The position numbers and the translations under genes were made by a program. A model generated the notes under the pieces. It ran no database searches and was not told where the DNA came from. It saw only the letters and a program-made list of their open reading frames with translations. Of a stretch of 64,000 nucleotides of DNA, positions 1 to 7,204 are shown piece by piece. How positions within the stretch are numbered: position 1 is the stretch's first letter; each line of letters begins with the position of its first letter. Source of the DNA: Sporosarcina sp. NCCP-2222 (lineage in GTDB: Bacteria > Bacillota > Bacilli > Bacillales_A > Planococcaceae); NCBI RefSeq assembly GCF_023168145.1, contig NZ_BQYK01000003.1, positions 438,114-502,113 of the forward strand. Direction: 5' to 3'.

Positions 1-903
1 TACCGGCTGTTTTGCTGGAGCTTTTGCTGCCGGTTTGCTTGCAGCTGGGGCTGATGAAGACGCCGATTTACCGCAGCTATTTGCCACAGTGTGTTTAACG
101 CCATTTGTGGTAACTGTAATATCACAATCGACTGCCGTTCGATAGATTCTAGCTCCGACATTTTGCAATCGTTTCTCTACAACGGAGCTGGGGTGGCCGT
201 ACGCATTATTCTTGCCATAGGAAAGGACTGCCACACTTGGCTTTACGTTGCTAATAAACGCTGCTGAGCTGCTTGTTTCGGAACCATGATGGCCATTTTC
301 CAGAACAGTCGCTTGTACATTGTATTTAGAACGAATTCCATTCTCAATTTCCGAGCTTGCATCTGCCATAAGCAGGAATGAGACTTGATTGTATGTTGCC
401 TTCAGCACTATGGATGCATCGTTCGTATCCTCGGCAAGTTCATTGACATGCAATACCCGTATCATCATATTCGGATCCAGTGCAATCTTGTCTAATTCCT
501 TAGGTACCTGAAACGGAATGTTTTTCTTATCAACCAATTGCAGCATATCGTAATAAGTTTGTGTCGTATGCACTTTACCGCTGTCAAAAAATTGACCAAT
601 TTGGAAAGTATTCAATACATCGATCAAACCGCCGATATGATCAGCATCAGGATGCGTGGCAACGACTACATCCAGCTTTTTTACTCCTTTGCTCTTTAAG
701 AAAGAAACAACGGTCTTTCCTGCTGTTTTCGGCCCTCCATCAACGAGCATATTTTTCCCGTTAGGTGCCTGAATTAACACTGCCTCCCCTTGCCCAACAT
801 TAATAAAATGGACTTTCAATTCACTTGTCGCAGCTTCTGAAGAAGCGGGCAAGATGCAAAGCAGTAAAAGCAAAGTTGCTAGTAACCGTATGATGTTTTT
901 CAT
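1..903 (-). CDS. Secreted metallo-beta-lactamase-fold protein, ComEC/Rec2-type (3' end outside window)
   Basis: The gene starts at an ATG at 903 behind an AGGAGGG site and runs off the left edge, so the C-terminus is missing. Residues 1-24 look like a signal peptide. The body resembles the metallo-beta-lactamase domain of ComEC/Rec2-type proteins: GQGEA near residue 38, a DGG loop, the metal-binding THPDADH motif at about residues 83-89, then NGHHGSE further on. The visible end turns into an Ala/Pro/Lys/Ser-rich linker, which in this family often leads to a second small domain. It is probably an exported metal-dependent hydrolase, possibly acting on nucleic acid or phosphodiesters. Substrate is unknown. 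The fold is confident, the function is not. Confidence 0.85.
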   Translation of the reverse strand, partial: MKNIIRLLATLLLLLCILPASSEAATSELKVHFINVGQGEAVLIQAPNGKNMLVDGGPKTAGKTVVSFLKSKGVKKLDVVVATHPDADHIGGLIDVLNTFQIGQFFDSGKVHTTQTYYDMLQLVDKKNIPFQVPKELDKIALDPNMMIRVLHVNELAEDTNDASIVLKATYNQVSFLLMADASSEIENGIRSKYNVQATVLENGHHGSETSSSAAFISNVKPSVAVLSYGKNNAYGHPSSVVEKRLQNVGARIYRTAVDCDITVTTNGVKHTVANSCGKSASSSAPAASKPAAKAPAKQPV

Positions 904-1006
904 GATGACCCTCCTACTAGTATTCATCTATAATAATAGAATGGAGGACTCTTCTTTGTCTACAATAAAATGGATATTTTTACTAACCAAATTGGAGGTG
1001 TCACTT

Positions 1007-1633
1007 TTGAAAATAATTTCTATACAGGAAAACATGGAAAGATTTGAGGAATTCGTCTCTTCCTTCTGGGAGCAATGGGGAAACGAGACTAATATGATGT
1101 TTTATAAAGACTGCATGACCCATTCGGCAAGCTCTGCCGGTGATCTTCCGTCCTTTTACATTGCTATGGAGGACAAGAAAATCATCGGCACCTACGCCTT
1201 GCTTCGCAATGATTTAGTAAGCCGCCAAGACCTTTCGCCGTGGCTTGCCTGTCTTTATGTGGATCCTTCATTCCGCGGCAATTCGATCGGATCGAAGCTA
1301 CTTACGCACGCCGTGCAGGAAGCAAGCCGGAAAGGATACGAAACTCTCTACTTAACAACTGATCATATCGGTTATTACGAAAAATACGGATGGACAAAGT
1401 TGGGGAATTGCTACGACCTATTCGGCAACCTGTCTTCCGTTTATCAAAAAGCAACAAAATGTTACGATAAAAAAAACGGTCGCAGGAATCCTTCGACCGT
1501 TTTGCACTTTTATTTAGTTAAAAATGAAGCAATGAATATGATCAATATCGCAAGAGGTGCTAGATACCGGACAATCCCCTTCCAGACCGAATGGAATGCA
1601 CTACTCGTTTTCAATTCATCCGATGTATCCTGA
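1007..1633 (+). CDS. GNAT family N-acetyltransferase with abnormal C-terminal extension
   Basis: The TTG at 1007 is chosen because GGAGGTG sits 6 bases upstream; the frame is open further 5' but without such a site. The N-terminal 140 or so residues have the GNAT layout: a beta strand ending in LYVDP, the acetyl-CoA loop FRGNSIGSKLL (R/Q-x-x-G-x-G/S type) and the late YYEKYGW segment. The usual domain should stop near residue 150, but the frame continues through the terminator hairpin and about 120 bases antisense to the end of the neighbouring symporter gene. The last 60 or so residues are therefore probably not native: either a stop was lost or a frameshift lies near the run of eight A at about 1469-1476. 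Substrate unknown. Confidence 0.75.
   Translation: MKIISIQENMERFEEFVSSFWEQWGNETNMMFYKDCMTHSASSAGDLPSFYIAMEDKKIIGTYALLRNDLVSRQDLSPWLACLYVDPSFRGNSIGSKLLTHAVQEASRKGYETLYLTTDHIGYYEKYGWTKLGNCYDLFGNLSSVYQKATKCYDKKNGRRNPSTVLHFYLVKNEAMNMINIARGARYRTIPFQTEWNALLVFNSSDVS
1469..1503 (-). terminator. Intrinsic terminator of the SNF symporter gene
   Basis: On the minus strand a 7-bp stem (ACGGTCG at 1494-1500 pairing with 1477-1483) is followed by a run of eight T. It begins a few bases after the symporter stop. The plus-strand copy lies inside the reading frame of the GNAT gene. Confidence 0.85.
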
Positions 1634-2832
1634 TTCGACATGACATAGCCGGCAAAGATGGAAATCAAGAATGCACCAATTGGCAAACCAAAACGACTCG
1701 TCAGCATATCTGCAAAATCAAAGAACGTTCCGCCTGGCAATTTCCAATTGGACAACACACCGAATGAAAGAGCACTCGGGATACCTACAACAAAGATTAG
1801 CGCACCAAACACCCAAGCAGCCCGCTTTCGACGATCGTGTTTCTTCCCGATGCCCGTAGAAACGACGATCTCCAACATTGAAATGGAAGAAGTCAATGTA
1901 GCAAATAACATTAAAATGAAAAATACAATCATAAAAATTCCGCCAAACGGTATTTCATTAAAAATAGCCGGTAAAATGACAAAAATCAGCCCTGGCCCTT
2001 CACTTGGCGAGTGCCCAAGCGCAAATACTGCAGGAAAGATGACTATACCCGCCAACACGGAAATAAAAATATTTAATATCGAGACATTCCATGCAGACTG
2101 TCCAAGCCGTTCTTCCTTCGGCAAATAGGATGCATACGTCATCATCGCTGTAACCCCTACACTCAAAGAAAAGAATGCTTGACCGAGCGCCAGCAAGAAC
2201 GTCTTACCAGTTAAGTAACTCCAATCAGGTATGAACAAGAAACGGATCCCTTCCATCGCACCTTCGAGTGTCAGCGAACGAATTGCGAGCAGTATAAAAA
2301 AGATGAACAGCAGAGGCATCATCCATCGACTGGCCCGTTCAATTCCCCCTTTAATCCCGCCTTGCACGATCCATACCGTCAGTAGCAAGAATACCGCCTG
2401 GCCAGCTAAGACCTCGACAGGATTAGCAATAATATTACTAAACAGCATTCCATAATCAGAGCTGTTCAATCTAAAAAATATAGCCCGGACCAAATAGGAT
2501 AAAATCCATCCGCCCACAACACTATAGAAAGACAATAAGATGAACGATGAGATAACGCCCATCCAGCCAATCCAATACCATTTCCGTCCAGGGGCGAGTA
2601 TTTTCAACGACGTAACCGCATCATGCTGTCCACGTCGACCAATGATGAATTCAGCTAATAAAATCGGAAGTCCTATCGCAACTGTACATAAAATGAATAA
2701 CAACAGAAACACACTACCGCCATTCGATCCTGTCATGTATGGAAACTTCCATATGGCACCGAGCCCGATCGCACTGCCGGCCGCCGCCAATACAAATCCT
2801 ATTTTCGAAGTCCACTGCTCTCTCTGCTTCAA
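1510..2832 (-). CDS. Sodium:neurotransmitter symporter (SNF/NSS) family transporter
   Basis: A 440-residue, multi-pass inner-membrane protein with about 11-12 hydrophobic segments. The N-terminal stretch with GSAIGLGAIWKFPY is the hallmark sodium and substrate site of TM1 in NSS/SNF transporters (LeuT, MhsT, YocR/YhdH types). TM6 shows ALGQAFFSLSVG, matching the unwound substrate-binding helix. It should import amino acids or a related solute with Na+. The TTG start at 2832 has only a modest purine-rich site upstream. The gene is monocistronic, ends in its own terminator and converges on a GNAT gene. The exact substrate cannot be read from sequence. Confidence 0.93.
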   Translation of the reverse strand: MKQREQWTSKIGFVLAAAGSAIGLGAIWKFPYMTGSNGGSVFLLLFILCTVAIGLPILLAEFIIGRRGQHDAVTSLKILAPGRKWYWIGWMGVISSFILLSFYSVVGGWILSYLVRAIFFRLNSSDYGMLFSNIIANPVEVLAGQAVFLLLTVWIVQGGIKGGIERASRWMMPLLFIFFILLAIRSLTLEGAMEGIRFLFIPDWSYLTGKTFLLALGQAFFSLSVGVTAMMTYASYLPKEERLGQSAWNVSILNIFISVLAGIVIFPAVFALGHSPSEGPGLIFVILPAIFNEIPFGGIFMIVFFILMLFATLTSSISMLEIVVSTGIGKKHDRRKRAAWVFGALIFVVGIPSALSFGVLSNWKLPGGTFFDFADMLTSRFGLPIGAFLISIFAGYVMSNQDTSDELKTSSAFHSVWKGIVRYLAPLAILIIFIASFLTK

Positions 2833-2938
2833 TCCAAACCACTCTCTCTTTGCTATACAGTACTAAATTTTGTTCAATTATAACGCATATTGCTGAAGTT
2901 TCCTTTATATTTATTATTCAGCAAACTTCTTGCCTCCT

Positions 2939-2963
2939 GTTTTAAAACGTTCTTCAAGGGAAT
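2939..2963 (+). promoter_or_regulatory. Candidate sigma-B promoter of tspO
   Basis: GTTTTA (2939-2944), 13-base spacer, GGGAAT (2958-2963). The general-stress sigma-B consensus is GTTTAA, 12-15 bases, GGGWAW; the -10 matches fully. The tspO homologue of B. subtilis (ytaB) is, to my knowledge, a sigma-B regulon member, which fits. Confidence 0.6.
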
Positions 2964-2988
2964 GAGAGTAGTATATGGAGGTGTTTGA

Positions 2989-3495
2989 ATGGAATTAGTT
3001 AAAGTGAATGGCAAACTGGATGGGAAACGGCTCGCGCTGACCGTCCTTGTTCCGATTATCGGAGGCTCTATTACTGGATGGCTGGCGAATCGGCATGCCC
3101 AGGAAAAATACAAAAAGCTGGAGAAGCCTTCCTTTTCTCCTCCCCCGTCCATCTTTCCAATTGCGTGGACAACACTTTACGGGTTAATGGGCCTAGCAAA
3201 ATACCGGGTGCAAACGAAAAAAGAATCCGGTGCGAGTAATGATAATAAAGCCATACCGATGTATGATATTCAACTTGGTCTTAACTATTTATGGTCGTTC
3301 CTCTTTTTCAGATGGGGCTTGCGTGGGACCGCGCTTGTAGAAATGACAGTACTGTTAGGTGCCATCGCCTTGACAGCTTATGAATTTTATCAAGTTGATC
3401 GGACGGCCGGTACCTTGATGATTCCCTATATCGGATGGGTTATGTTCGCATTGACTTTAAATTATTCGACTTGGAAATTGAATGACCGCAAGTAA
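2989..3495 (+). CDS. tspO: TspO/MBR family tryptophan-rich sensory protein
   Basis: A 168-residue membrane protein with five predicted helices, the usual size of TspO (translocator protein, peripheral benzodiazepine receptor family), which binds porphyrins and is linked to stress and tetrapyrrole handling. Diagnostic features are KPSFSPPPSIFPIAWT after TM1, the LNYLWSFLFF motif in TM3, and the Trp-rich last helix with LNYSTWKLN. ATG at 2989 has GGAGG at a good distance. The gene stands alone with its own terminator and a sigma-B-like promoter. Confident family call; the ligand in this organism is unknown. Confidence 0.92.
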   Translation: MELVKVNGKLDGKRLALTVLVPIIGGSITGWLANRHAQEKYKKLEKPSFSPPPSIFPIAWTTLYGLMGLAKYRVQTKKESGASNDNKAIPMYDIQLGLNYLWSFLFFRWGLRGTALVEMTVLLGAIALTAYEFYQVDRTAGTLMIPYIGWVMFALTLNYSTWKLNDRK

Positions 3496-3514
3496 TAAAA
3501 GCCCTTATCACGAT

Positions 3515-3554
3515 AAAAGCTGTCCCATGTCCAATTGGCATAAGACAGCTTTTT
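3515..3554. terminator. Bidirectional terminator between tspO and the stress-protein gene
   Basis: A 10-bp perfect stem (AAAAGCTGTC / GACAGCTTTT) separates two convergent genes. The A run on the left and T run on the right allow use in both directions. Confidence 0.8.
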
Positions 3555-3557
3555 GCT

Positions 3558-3974
3558 TTATGACAAGGAGATATCTTGTGGTTCTTCCCCTTTTTTATTC
3601 ATTAAACGCATGGCAGTAGGCGTCACCTTCAAAATGACTAAATTTGGATCATCGGGACCATCAAACCAAGGTTTCATCGCATCATTCCAAATCTTTTCTT
3701 TTAATCCTTCTTCATCTGAAATAGTCACCGTTCCAGCAACCTCTAAAAAGGCATCCCCAAATCCTTCTCCATCGTAGCCAATTAGGATATGGGTATTCGG
3801 ATTACTCTCCAGCTCATCCACTTTGTCAGTCTTTTTTGATGTGGCCGTGTAGAGAGTAAATCCGTCATTGAAGAACGTCATGTAACGGCTGAATGGCTTT
3901 CCCGCTTCTACAGTTGCCATTGTTCCGACATAGCTTTTGTCTAAAATTTTCTTTGCGGTTTCTTTTGCATCCAT
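3558..3974 (-). CDS. Pyridoxamine 5'-phosphate oxidase-like general stress protein (YdaG type)
   Basis: About 138 residues with the split-barrel flavin/PNPOx-like fold of general stress protein 26 (B. subtilis YdaG). Typical segments are VGTMATVEAGKPFSRYM, the YTATSKKTDKV loop and NPNTHILIGYDGEG. The ATG at 3974 is preferred because AGGAGTG precedes it; an in-frame ATG 15 bases upstream would place that site inside the coding region. A weak sigma-B-like GTTTAG lies upstream, but its -10 is poor. Probably binds FMN, F420 or heme; no catalytic activity can be assigned. Convergent with tspO. Confidence 0.85.
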   Translation of the reverse strand: MDAKETAKKILDKSYVGTMATVEAGKPFSRYMTFFNDGFTLYTATSKKTDKVDELESNPNTHILIGYDGEGFGDAFLEVAGTVTISDEEGLKEKIWNDAMKPWFDGPDDPNLVILKVTPTAMRLMNKKGEEPQDISLS

Positions 3975-4046
3975 AGTAACACTCCTCATTTTTATGGTCT
4001 CTTCCTACTCTTCCTACTTTCAAGCCGTACTAAACATGCAGGAATT

Positions 4047-5102
4047 TCATAACAAATAAAAACCGATGCCGATAATGATATACGCTGCAAACAGGGTCAA
4101 TCCCTCAAACCAGTTCGACTCCCCGTCATTCGTCAAGTTGATGACGAGAAGCGTTGCTGTAATCATGGCAATCAATTCAGGGATCGTAAACACAAGCGGC
4201 ATTGACGTTTGCATAAATAACGAAACGATCACTAGAACTGGAGCGACAAACATGGCGACTTGCAAAGTGGAGCCGACTGCAATTTCCACTGAGACATCCA
4301 TTCGATTTTTCATAGCCATCGTTATTGCGGAAAAGTGTTCTGCTGCATTCCCTACAATGGCAACAATAATGACACCGATAAATAATTCACTCCAGCCAAA
4401 CTTTTCTCCCAGCGTCTCAAATGTGCCGACAAGCCGTTCGGAAACGAATGCAACGGCAATGGTAGAAATGAATAGAATGACAACCGCTTTCCATTTGGAC
4501 CATTCCGGTTCTTCCGTTTCCACCTCCACCTTATCAGTTGAGGAAAAGACCCCTCGGTGAGTCACTAACTTGAAAAACAAACCTGCTAAATATAAAGCGA
4601 TTAAAATAATTGATATACCGATACTAAGAGTGATCGTCGCCTTCTCATCCATGCTCATGGAGAATATCTCCGGTATGACAAATGCTACAATAACTGCAAA
4701 AATGAGCAGTCCCGAATTATAACGGGCATCATGAATGCTAAAGTTTTGGCGTTTATATTTAATGCCGCCCGTAAAGAAGGAGAGCCCTAACACGAGAAGC
4801 AAATTGCCCAGAACCGAACCAGTCAACGAGGCCAGTACAATCCCGATCAATCCAGCCTGCAAAGTGAAAAACGAAATAATTAATTCAACAGCATTGCCGA
4901 ATGTAGCGTTTAGTAGACCACCCACCCGAGGGCCGCTGACAATCGCCAAGCTTTCCGTCGCTCTCCCAATATAGCCGGCAAGTGCTACAATGCTGACGCA
5001 GCATAATAAAAACATAACAATATCATTCCAATGCATAAAAGCGCCTAGCAGCACAAGCGGAACACCGACAAAAGCAAGCACCGCGAAAATACGATCCATC
5101 AA
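4047..5102 (-). CDS. Calcium/proton antiporter, CaCA family (CAX/ChaA, YfkE type)
   Basis: A 351-residue integral membrane protein with about 11 helices arranged as two inverted repeats. Each repeat has the CAX ion-coordination signature: GNAVELIISFF near residues 70-80 and GNAAEHFSAI near 250-260, with paired acidic residues. These motifs define H+-driven Ca2+ (or cation) exporters. An acidic loop with EVETEEPEW separates the halves. Starts at TTG 5102 or ATG 5099 share one GAGGTGATG site. A sigma-B-like promoter lies upstream, which would place it with tspO in stress response. Confidence 0.92.
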   Translation of the reverse strand: MMDRIFAVLAFVGVPLVLLGAFMHWNDIVMFLLCCVSIVALAGYIGRATESLAIVSGPRVGGLLNATFGNAVELIISFFTLQAGLIGIVLASLTGSVLGNLLLVLGLSFFTGGIKYKRQNFSIHDARYNSGLLIFAVIVAFVIPEIFSMSMDEKATITLSIGISIILIALYLAGLFFKLVTHRGVFSSTDKVEVETEEPEWSKWKAVVILFISTIAVAFVSERLVGTFETLGEKFGWSELFIGVIIVAIVGNAAEHFSAITMAMKNRMDVSVEIAVGSTLQVAMFVAPVLVIVSLFMQTSMPLVFTIPELIAMITATLLVINLTNDGESNWFEGLTLFAAYIIIGIGFYLL

Positions 5103-5148
5103 GATTCATCACCTCATTTTGCATACATACCATAAATCCCTTTCTAAT

Positions 5149-5174
5149 GTTCCCTTTTTAGGAAGAGAACAAAC
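5149..5174 (-). promoter_or_regulatory. Candidate sigma-B promoter of the Ca2+/H+ antiporter gene
   Basis: Minus strand: GTTTGT (5174-5169), 14-base spacer, GGGAAC (5154-5149). The -35 matches the sigma-B consensus at 4 of 6 positions and the -10 at 5 of 6. Plausible mainly because a better sigma-B site precedes the nearby tspO. Confidence 0.4.
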
Positions 5175-5227
5175 AAGGATACCTAGCCATACAAAAGTCC
5201 TTTTCGAATATAAGGATGATATTACCA

Positions 5228-5256
5228 TTGCAAAGAAATTTGGTGAGGTGTATTAT
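5228..5256 (+). promoter_or_regulatory. Strong sigma-A promoter of the orphan RNA unit
   Basis: TTGCAA (5228-5233), exactly 17 bases, TATTAT (5251-5256). Initiation is expected near 5263. No protein-coding gene of normal size lies between it and the terminator at 5469-5502. Confidence 0.7.
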
Positions 5257-5325
5257 ATAAACATAAGCTGCATTGTTCGTATACACATTAAGTTTTAACC
5301 TTTAAGCTGTAAACGGGAGTTTTAT

Positions 5326-5361
5326 ATGAAAACCGGAATGGCAAGCCCAATCCATTATTGA
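5326..5361 (+). CDS. Possible 11-residue leader peptide inside the orphan RNA
   Basis: ATG at 5326 follows GGGAG by 6 bases and encodes MKTGMASPIHY before TGA. Its stop codon overlaps the right arm of the hairpin at 5360-5366, so translation could influence folding, as in leader-peptide attenuators. Nothing shows that it is translated. Confidence 0.25.
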   Translation: MKTGMASPIHY

Positions 5362-5468
5362 TTGGGACAAACAGGAACGTTTTTGCGAACACCCACTTTG
5401 AGGAGTGGTGGTTTAAAACTTTCTATGATTCGATACGGCAAAGGCGGCTTTTAAACCGTTCTTAATAC

Positions 5469-5502
5469 GAGGCACTACTCTTCATTGAGTGGTGCCTTTT
5501 TT
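5469..5502 (+). terminator. Intrinsic terminator of the orphan RNA
   Basis: An 11-bp stem AGGCACTACTC / GAGTGGTGCCT (one G-U) with a short loop, followed by TTTTTT. It lies about 100 bases before the next gene. Confidence 0.85.
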
Positions 5503-5604
5503 GTTAGATAAATGTGGAATGAAAAAATATCATCATAGCTTGAATATACCTTTCTCTTTTTCCACTTCTTCTTACATAATTCTACTACAATAAATTAAGG
5601 GGAG

Positions 5605-6033
5605 TTGATTACTATCTTTTCTTGGAATAGAAATAAAGTGCTGATGAAACTAGTGCTGATATTCCTTTTAGTTATTGGATTCATCTCTTTACCTAAAATC
5701 ATTATTTATTTCCTCAATAACGGGAATCCATATGATAAAGCCGTTGTTACGAAACACGTCCCCACTTATTTAGAAAAACAAGGATACACAGATAGCGATA
5801 TTTCGGAGCAACGATATTTGGAACCAAAGCATACGATTAACAGAAAGGTTCTTCATGGCCATTATGCAGTAATTTTTAACGACGAACCGGGATTGGAATA
5901 TTATTATGGCGTGACAAAGTTTCGAAAAAAAGTAGTCCAGTTTTGCGGGAAAGAAGACCAGTTCGGGGAACTAATAACGAAAGAAACGAAACATAGTGAG
6001 AAAGATTGTTTAGATCAGTTTTCCAACAAATAG
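5605..6033 (+). CDS. DUF3139-like small membrane-anchored protein
   Basis: About 140 residues: one N-terminal transmembrane helix (around residues 14-35) and an extracytoplasmic domain with a YLEKQGYTDSDI segment and a VIFNDEPGLEYYYGVTKF segment, as in DUF3139 proteins of Firmicutes. The function of the family is unknown. The start is uncertain. The in-frame TTG at 5605 directly abuts the GGGGAG site, which is too close; the codon best spaced from it (9 bases) is ATC at 5614; a GTG at 5638 lacks a site. No operon partner. Confidence 0.7.
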   Translation: MITIFSWNRNKVLMKLVLIFLLVIGFISLPKIIIYFLNNGNPYDKAVVTKHVPTYLEKQGYTDSDISEQRYLEPKHTINRKVLHGHYAVIFNDEPGLEYYYGVTKFRKKVVQFCGKEDQFGELITKETKHSEKDCLDQFSNK

Positions 6034-6083
6034 GTGTTTAAGCTGACAAATTTGAATGCAACAAATATGTCACGTAACAAAAG

Positions 6084-6124
6084 AAAAGGAGCCGTTCATT
6101 GCTATTCAATGAATGGCTCCTTTT
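6084..6124 (+). terminator. Intrinsic terminator after the DUF3139-like gene
   Basis: Long stem AAAAGGAGCC-G-TTCATTG / CAATGAA-T-GGCTCCTTTT with one mismatch and a 5-base loop, ending in T residues. Confidence 0.85.
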
Positions 6125-6194
6125 GCTATGCGCTTGTCACCCGTCAGTTGTGCTTCGCATATGATTTCATGACGACAATGAAGGAGTGAAGATA

Positions 6195-6401
6195 ATGGAA
6201 TTACAGGCGGTTTATAATTACGATCCTTTCGTCTATGAGACATTACAATCAATTGTAGGTAAATTCATCGTTATTGAAACGACCCAAGGATCCATCGAAG
6301 GTACGATTAAAGCGGTAAAACCAGATCATGTTGTATTGACGGGACGCTCTAAGGATTTTTATGTGAGGATTGCGCAGATTGTTTGGCTCATGCCAGATTA
6401 A
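6195..6401 (+). CDS. YuzF-like small protein (DUF2642)
   Basis: A 68-residue protein closely following the B. subtilis YuzF pattern: D-P-x-V-Y-E-T-L-Q-S-I-V-G, then a TTQGSIEG strand, VKPDHVVL and the invariant-looking end RIAQIVWLMP. The fold resembles small Sm-like beta barrels; the family is associated with sporulating Bacillales and its role is unknown. The ATG at 6195 is chosen because AAGGAG is 8 bases upstream; the GTG at 6186 would overlap that site. Monocistronic. Confidence 0.8.
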   Translation: MELQAVYNYDPFVYETLQSIVGKFIVIETTQGSIEGTIKAVKPDHVVLTGRSKDFYVRIAQIVWLMPD

Positions 6402-6410
6402 TTAAATGAA

Positions 6411-6437
6411 TGGGGGTAGCTCACCCTCTTTTTTTAT
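6411..6437 (+). terminator. Weak terminator after the YuzF-like gene
   Basis: A short G-rich/C-rich stem (GGGGGT / ACCCTC with mismatch) followed by seven T. The 240 bases from here to the next gene show no other clear feature. Confidence 0.5.
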
Positions 6438-6676
6438 TTCCATTAAGAGTTTTTATTCTTGTGGAGAAATTACGATGTTGAGGCTCTTACACTGGATACT
6501 TCCAACCAACTACATATGAATGTATTCGGCAACGAAAGCAAACAGTCTGGCATGCGAATTACATATCACCAGGCATGACGTTCAAATAACACAGGCAATC
6601 TATACTTTTTGCAGCTAATAAAAAGGTTTTTAACGGACCGCGGAGAATATATCAGAGGAAAAGGAGGAATTACATA

Positions 6677-7078
6677 GTGTCTAATTTCATATCCCATATC
6701 GCAACAGTAGAAATCCCAGTCTCCAACCTCGCACAATCGATTGATTTTTATACGGAAATTCTTGGGGTCACCGTCATCTTTCGAGGAGAGACGCAGGCCA
6801 TGCTTTCATTTGAAGCCAAAGGCGTGCCGACCTTGTTCCTTGTGCAAACAGAAAACATGCAACGTCTTTCTTTTGTGAACTCCTTTACGGGTGTTGAGCA
6901 TACTATTATTGATTTCTACACTGAAAATCTTGCGGAGTTTCGTCAGTGGCTGATGGAACGCAAAGTCGAAGTCGGAAGCCTGAACGTCAACGCAGAAAAT
7001 GGACTTGGTGGTTTCGGCTTTAAAGACCCGGATGGTAATATGCTAAGCGCCTGTAATATTCTCCACGAACACCAGTAG
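6677..7078 (+). CDS. VOC family protein (glyoxalase/bleomycin-resistance type)
   Basis: A 133-residue vicinal-oxygen-chelate protein with two beta-alpha-beta-beta-beta modules: the first starts at TVEIPVSNLAQSIDFYTEILG, the second ends with GFGFKDPDGNMLSAC. The potential metal ligands are a Glu in the first strand, the His of VEHTI and residues of the last strand, though the first-strand ligand is not a His as in true glyoxalase I. GTG start at 6677 follows AAAGGAGGAA. Enzymatic activity cannot be assigned. Confidence 0.85.
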   Translation: MSNFISHIATVEIPVSNLAQSIDFYTEILGVTVIFRGETQAMLSFEAKGVPTLFLVQTENMQRLSFVNSFTGVEHTIIDFYTENLAEFRQWLMERKVEVGSLNVNAENGLGGFGFKDPDGNMLSACNILHEHQ

Positions 7079-7096
7079 GACTGGAAATTTCTCAAC

Positions 7097-7127
7097 AGGC
7101 GAGGATCTGCCCTTCCTCGCCTTTTTT
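7097..7127 (+). terminator. Intrinsic terminator after the VOC gene
   Basis: 8-bp perfect stem GGCGAGGA / TCCTCGCC with an 8-base loop and six T. Confidence 0.88.
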
Positions 7128-7204
7128 ATTGGAGGCATGTTAATTTCCACTCCATCATAGTCTCTACAACTACTAAAAGATAAGGAGAGACAAACATTCG
7201 GAAA

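Larger units (their letters stand above)
5263..5502 (+). ncRNA. Candidate structured small RNA of about 240 nt, family not recognised
   Basis: The segment has its own promoter and intrinsic terminator. It can fold as: a 7-bp hairpin CCCAATC/GATTGGG (5346-5352 with 5360-5366); a long-range stem AGGAACG/CGTTCTT (5373-5379 with 5457-5463, one G-U) that encloses a hairpin CCACT/AGTGG (5393-5408) and a stem GTTTAAAA/TTTTAAAC (5411-5418 with 5449-5456), i.e. a three-way junction; then the terminator hairpin. I could not match it to 6S, SRP, tmRNA, RNase P or a riboswitch class I know. An 11-codon ORF lies in its 5' half. A trans-acting RNA or an attenuator for the downstream gene are both possible. 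Confidence 0.5.

Noticed and set aside
561-764. Plus-strand ORF of 67 codons over the MBL gene
   Set aside because: Antisense to the metallo-beta-lactamase-fold gene, without a ribosome binding site.
3990-4046. Sigma-B promoter for the YdaG-like gene (GTTTAG ... GGAAGA)
   Set aside because: The -10 lacks the required GGGWAW pattern, so the match is too weak to call.
5263-5502. 6S RNA, SRP RNA or a known riboswitch
   Set aside because: None of the conserved elements that I can recall for these classes is present, and the predicted three-way junction does not fit 6S; left as unassigned.
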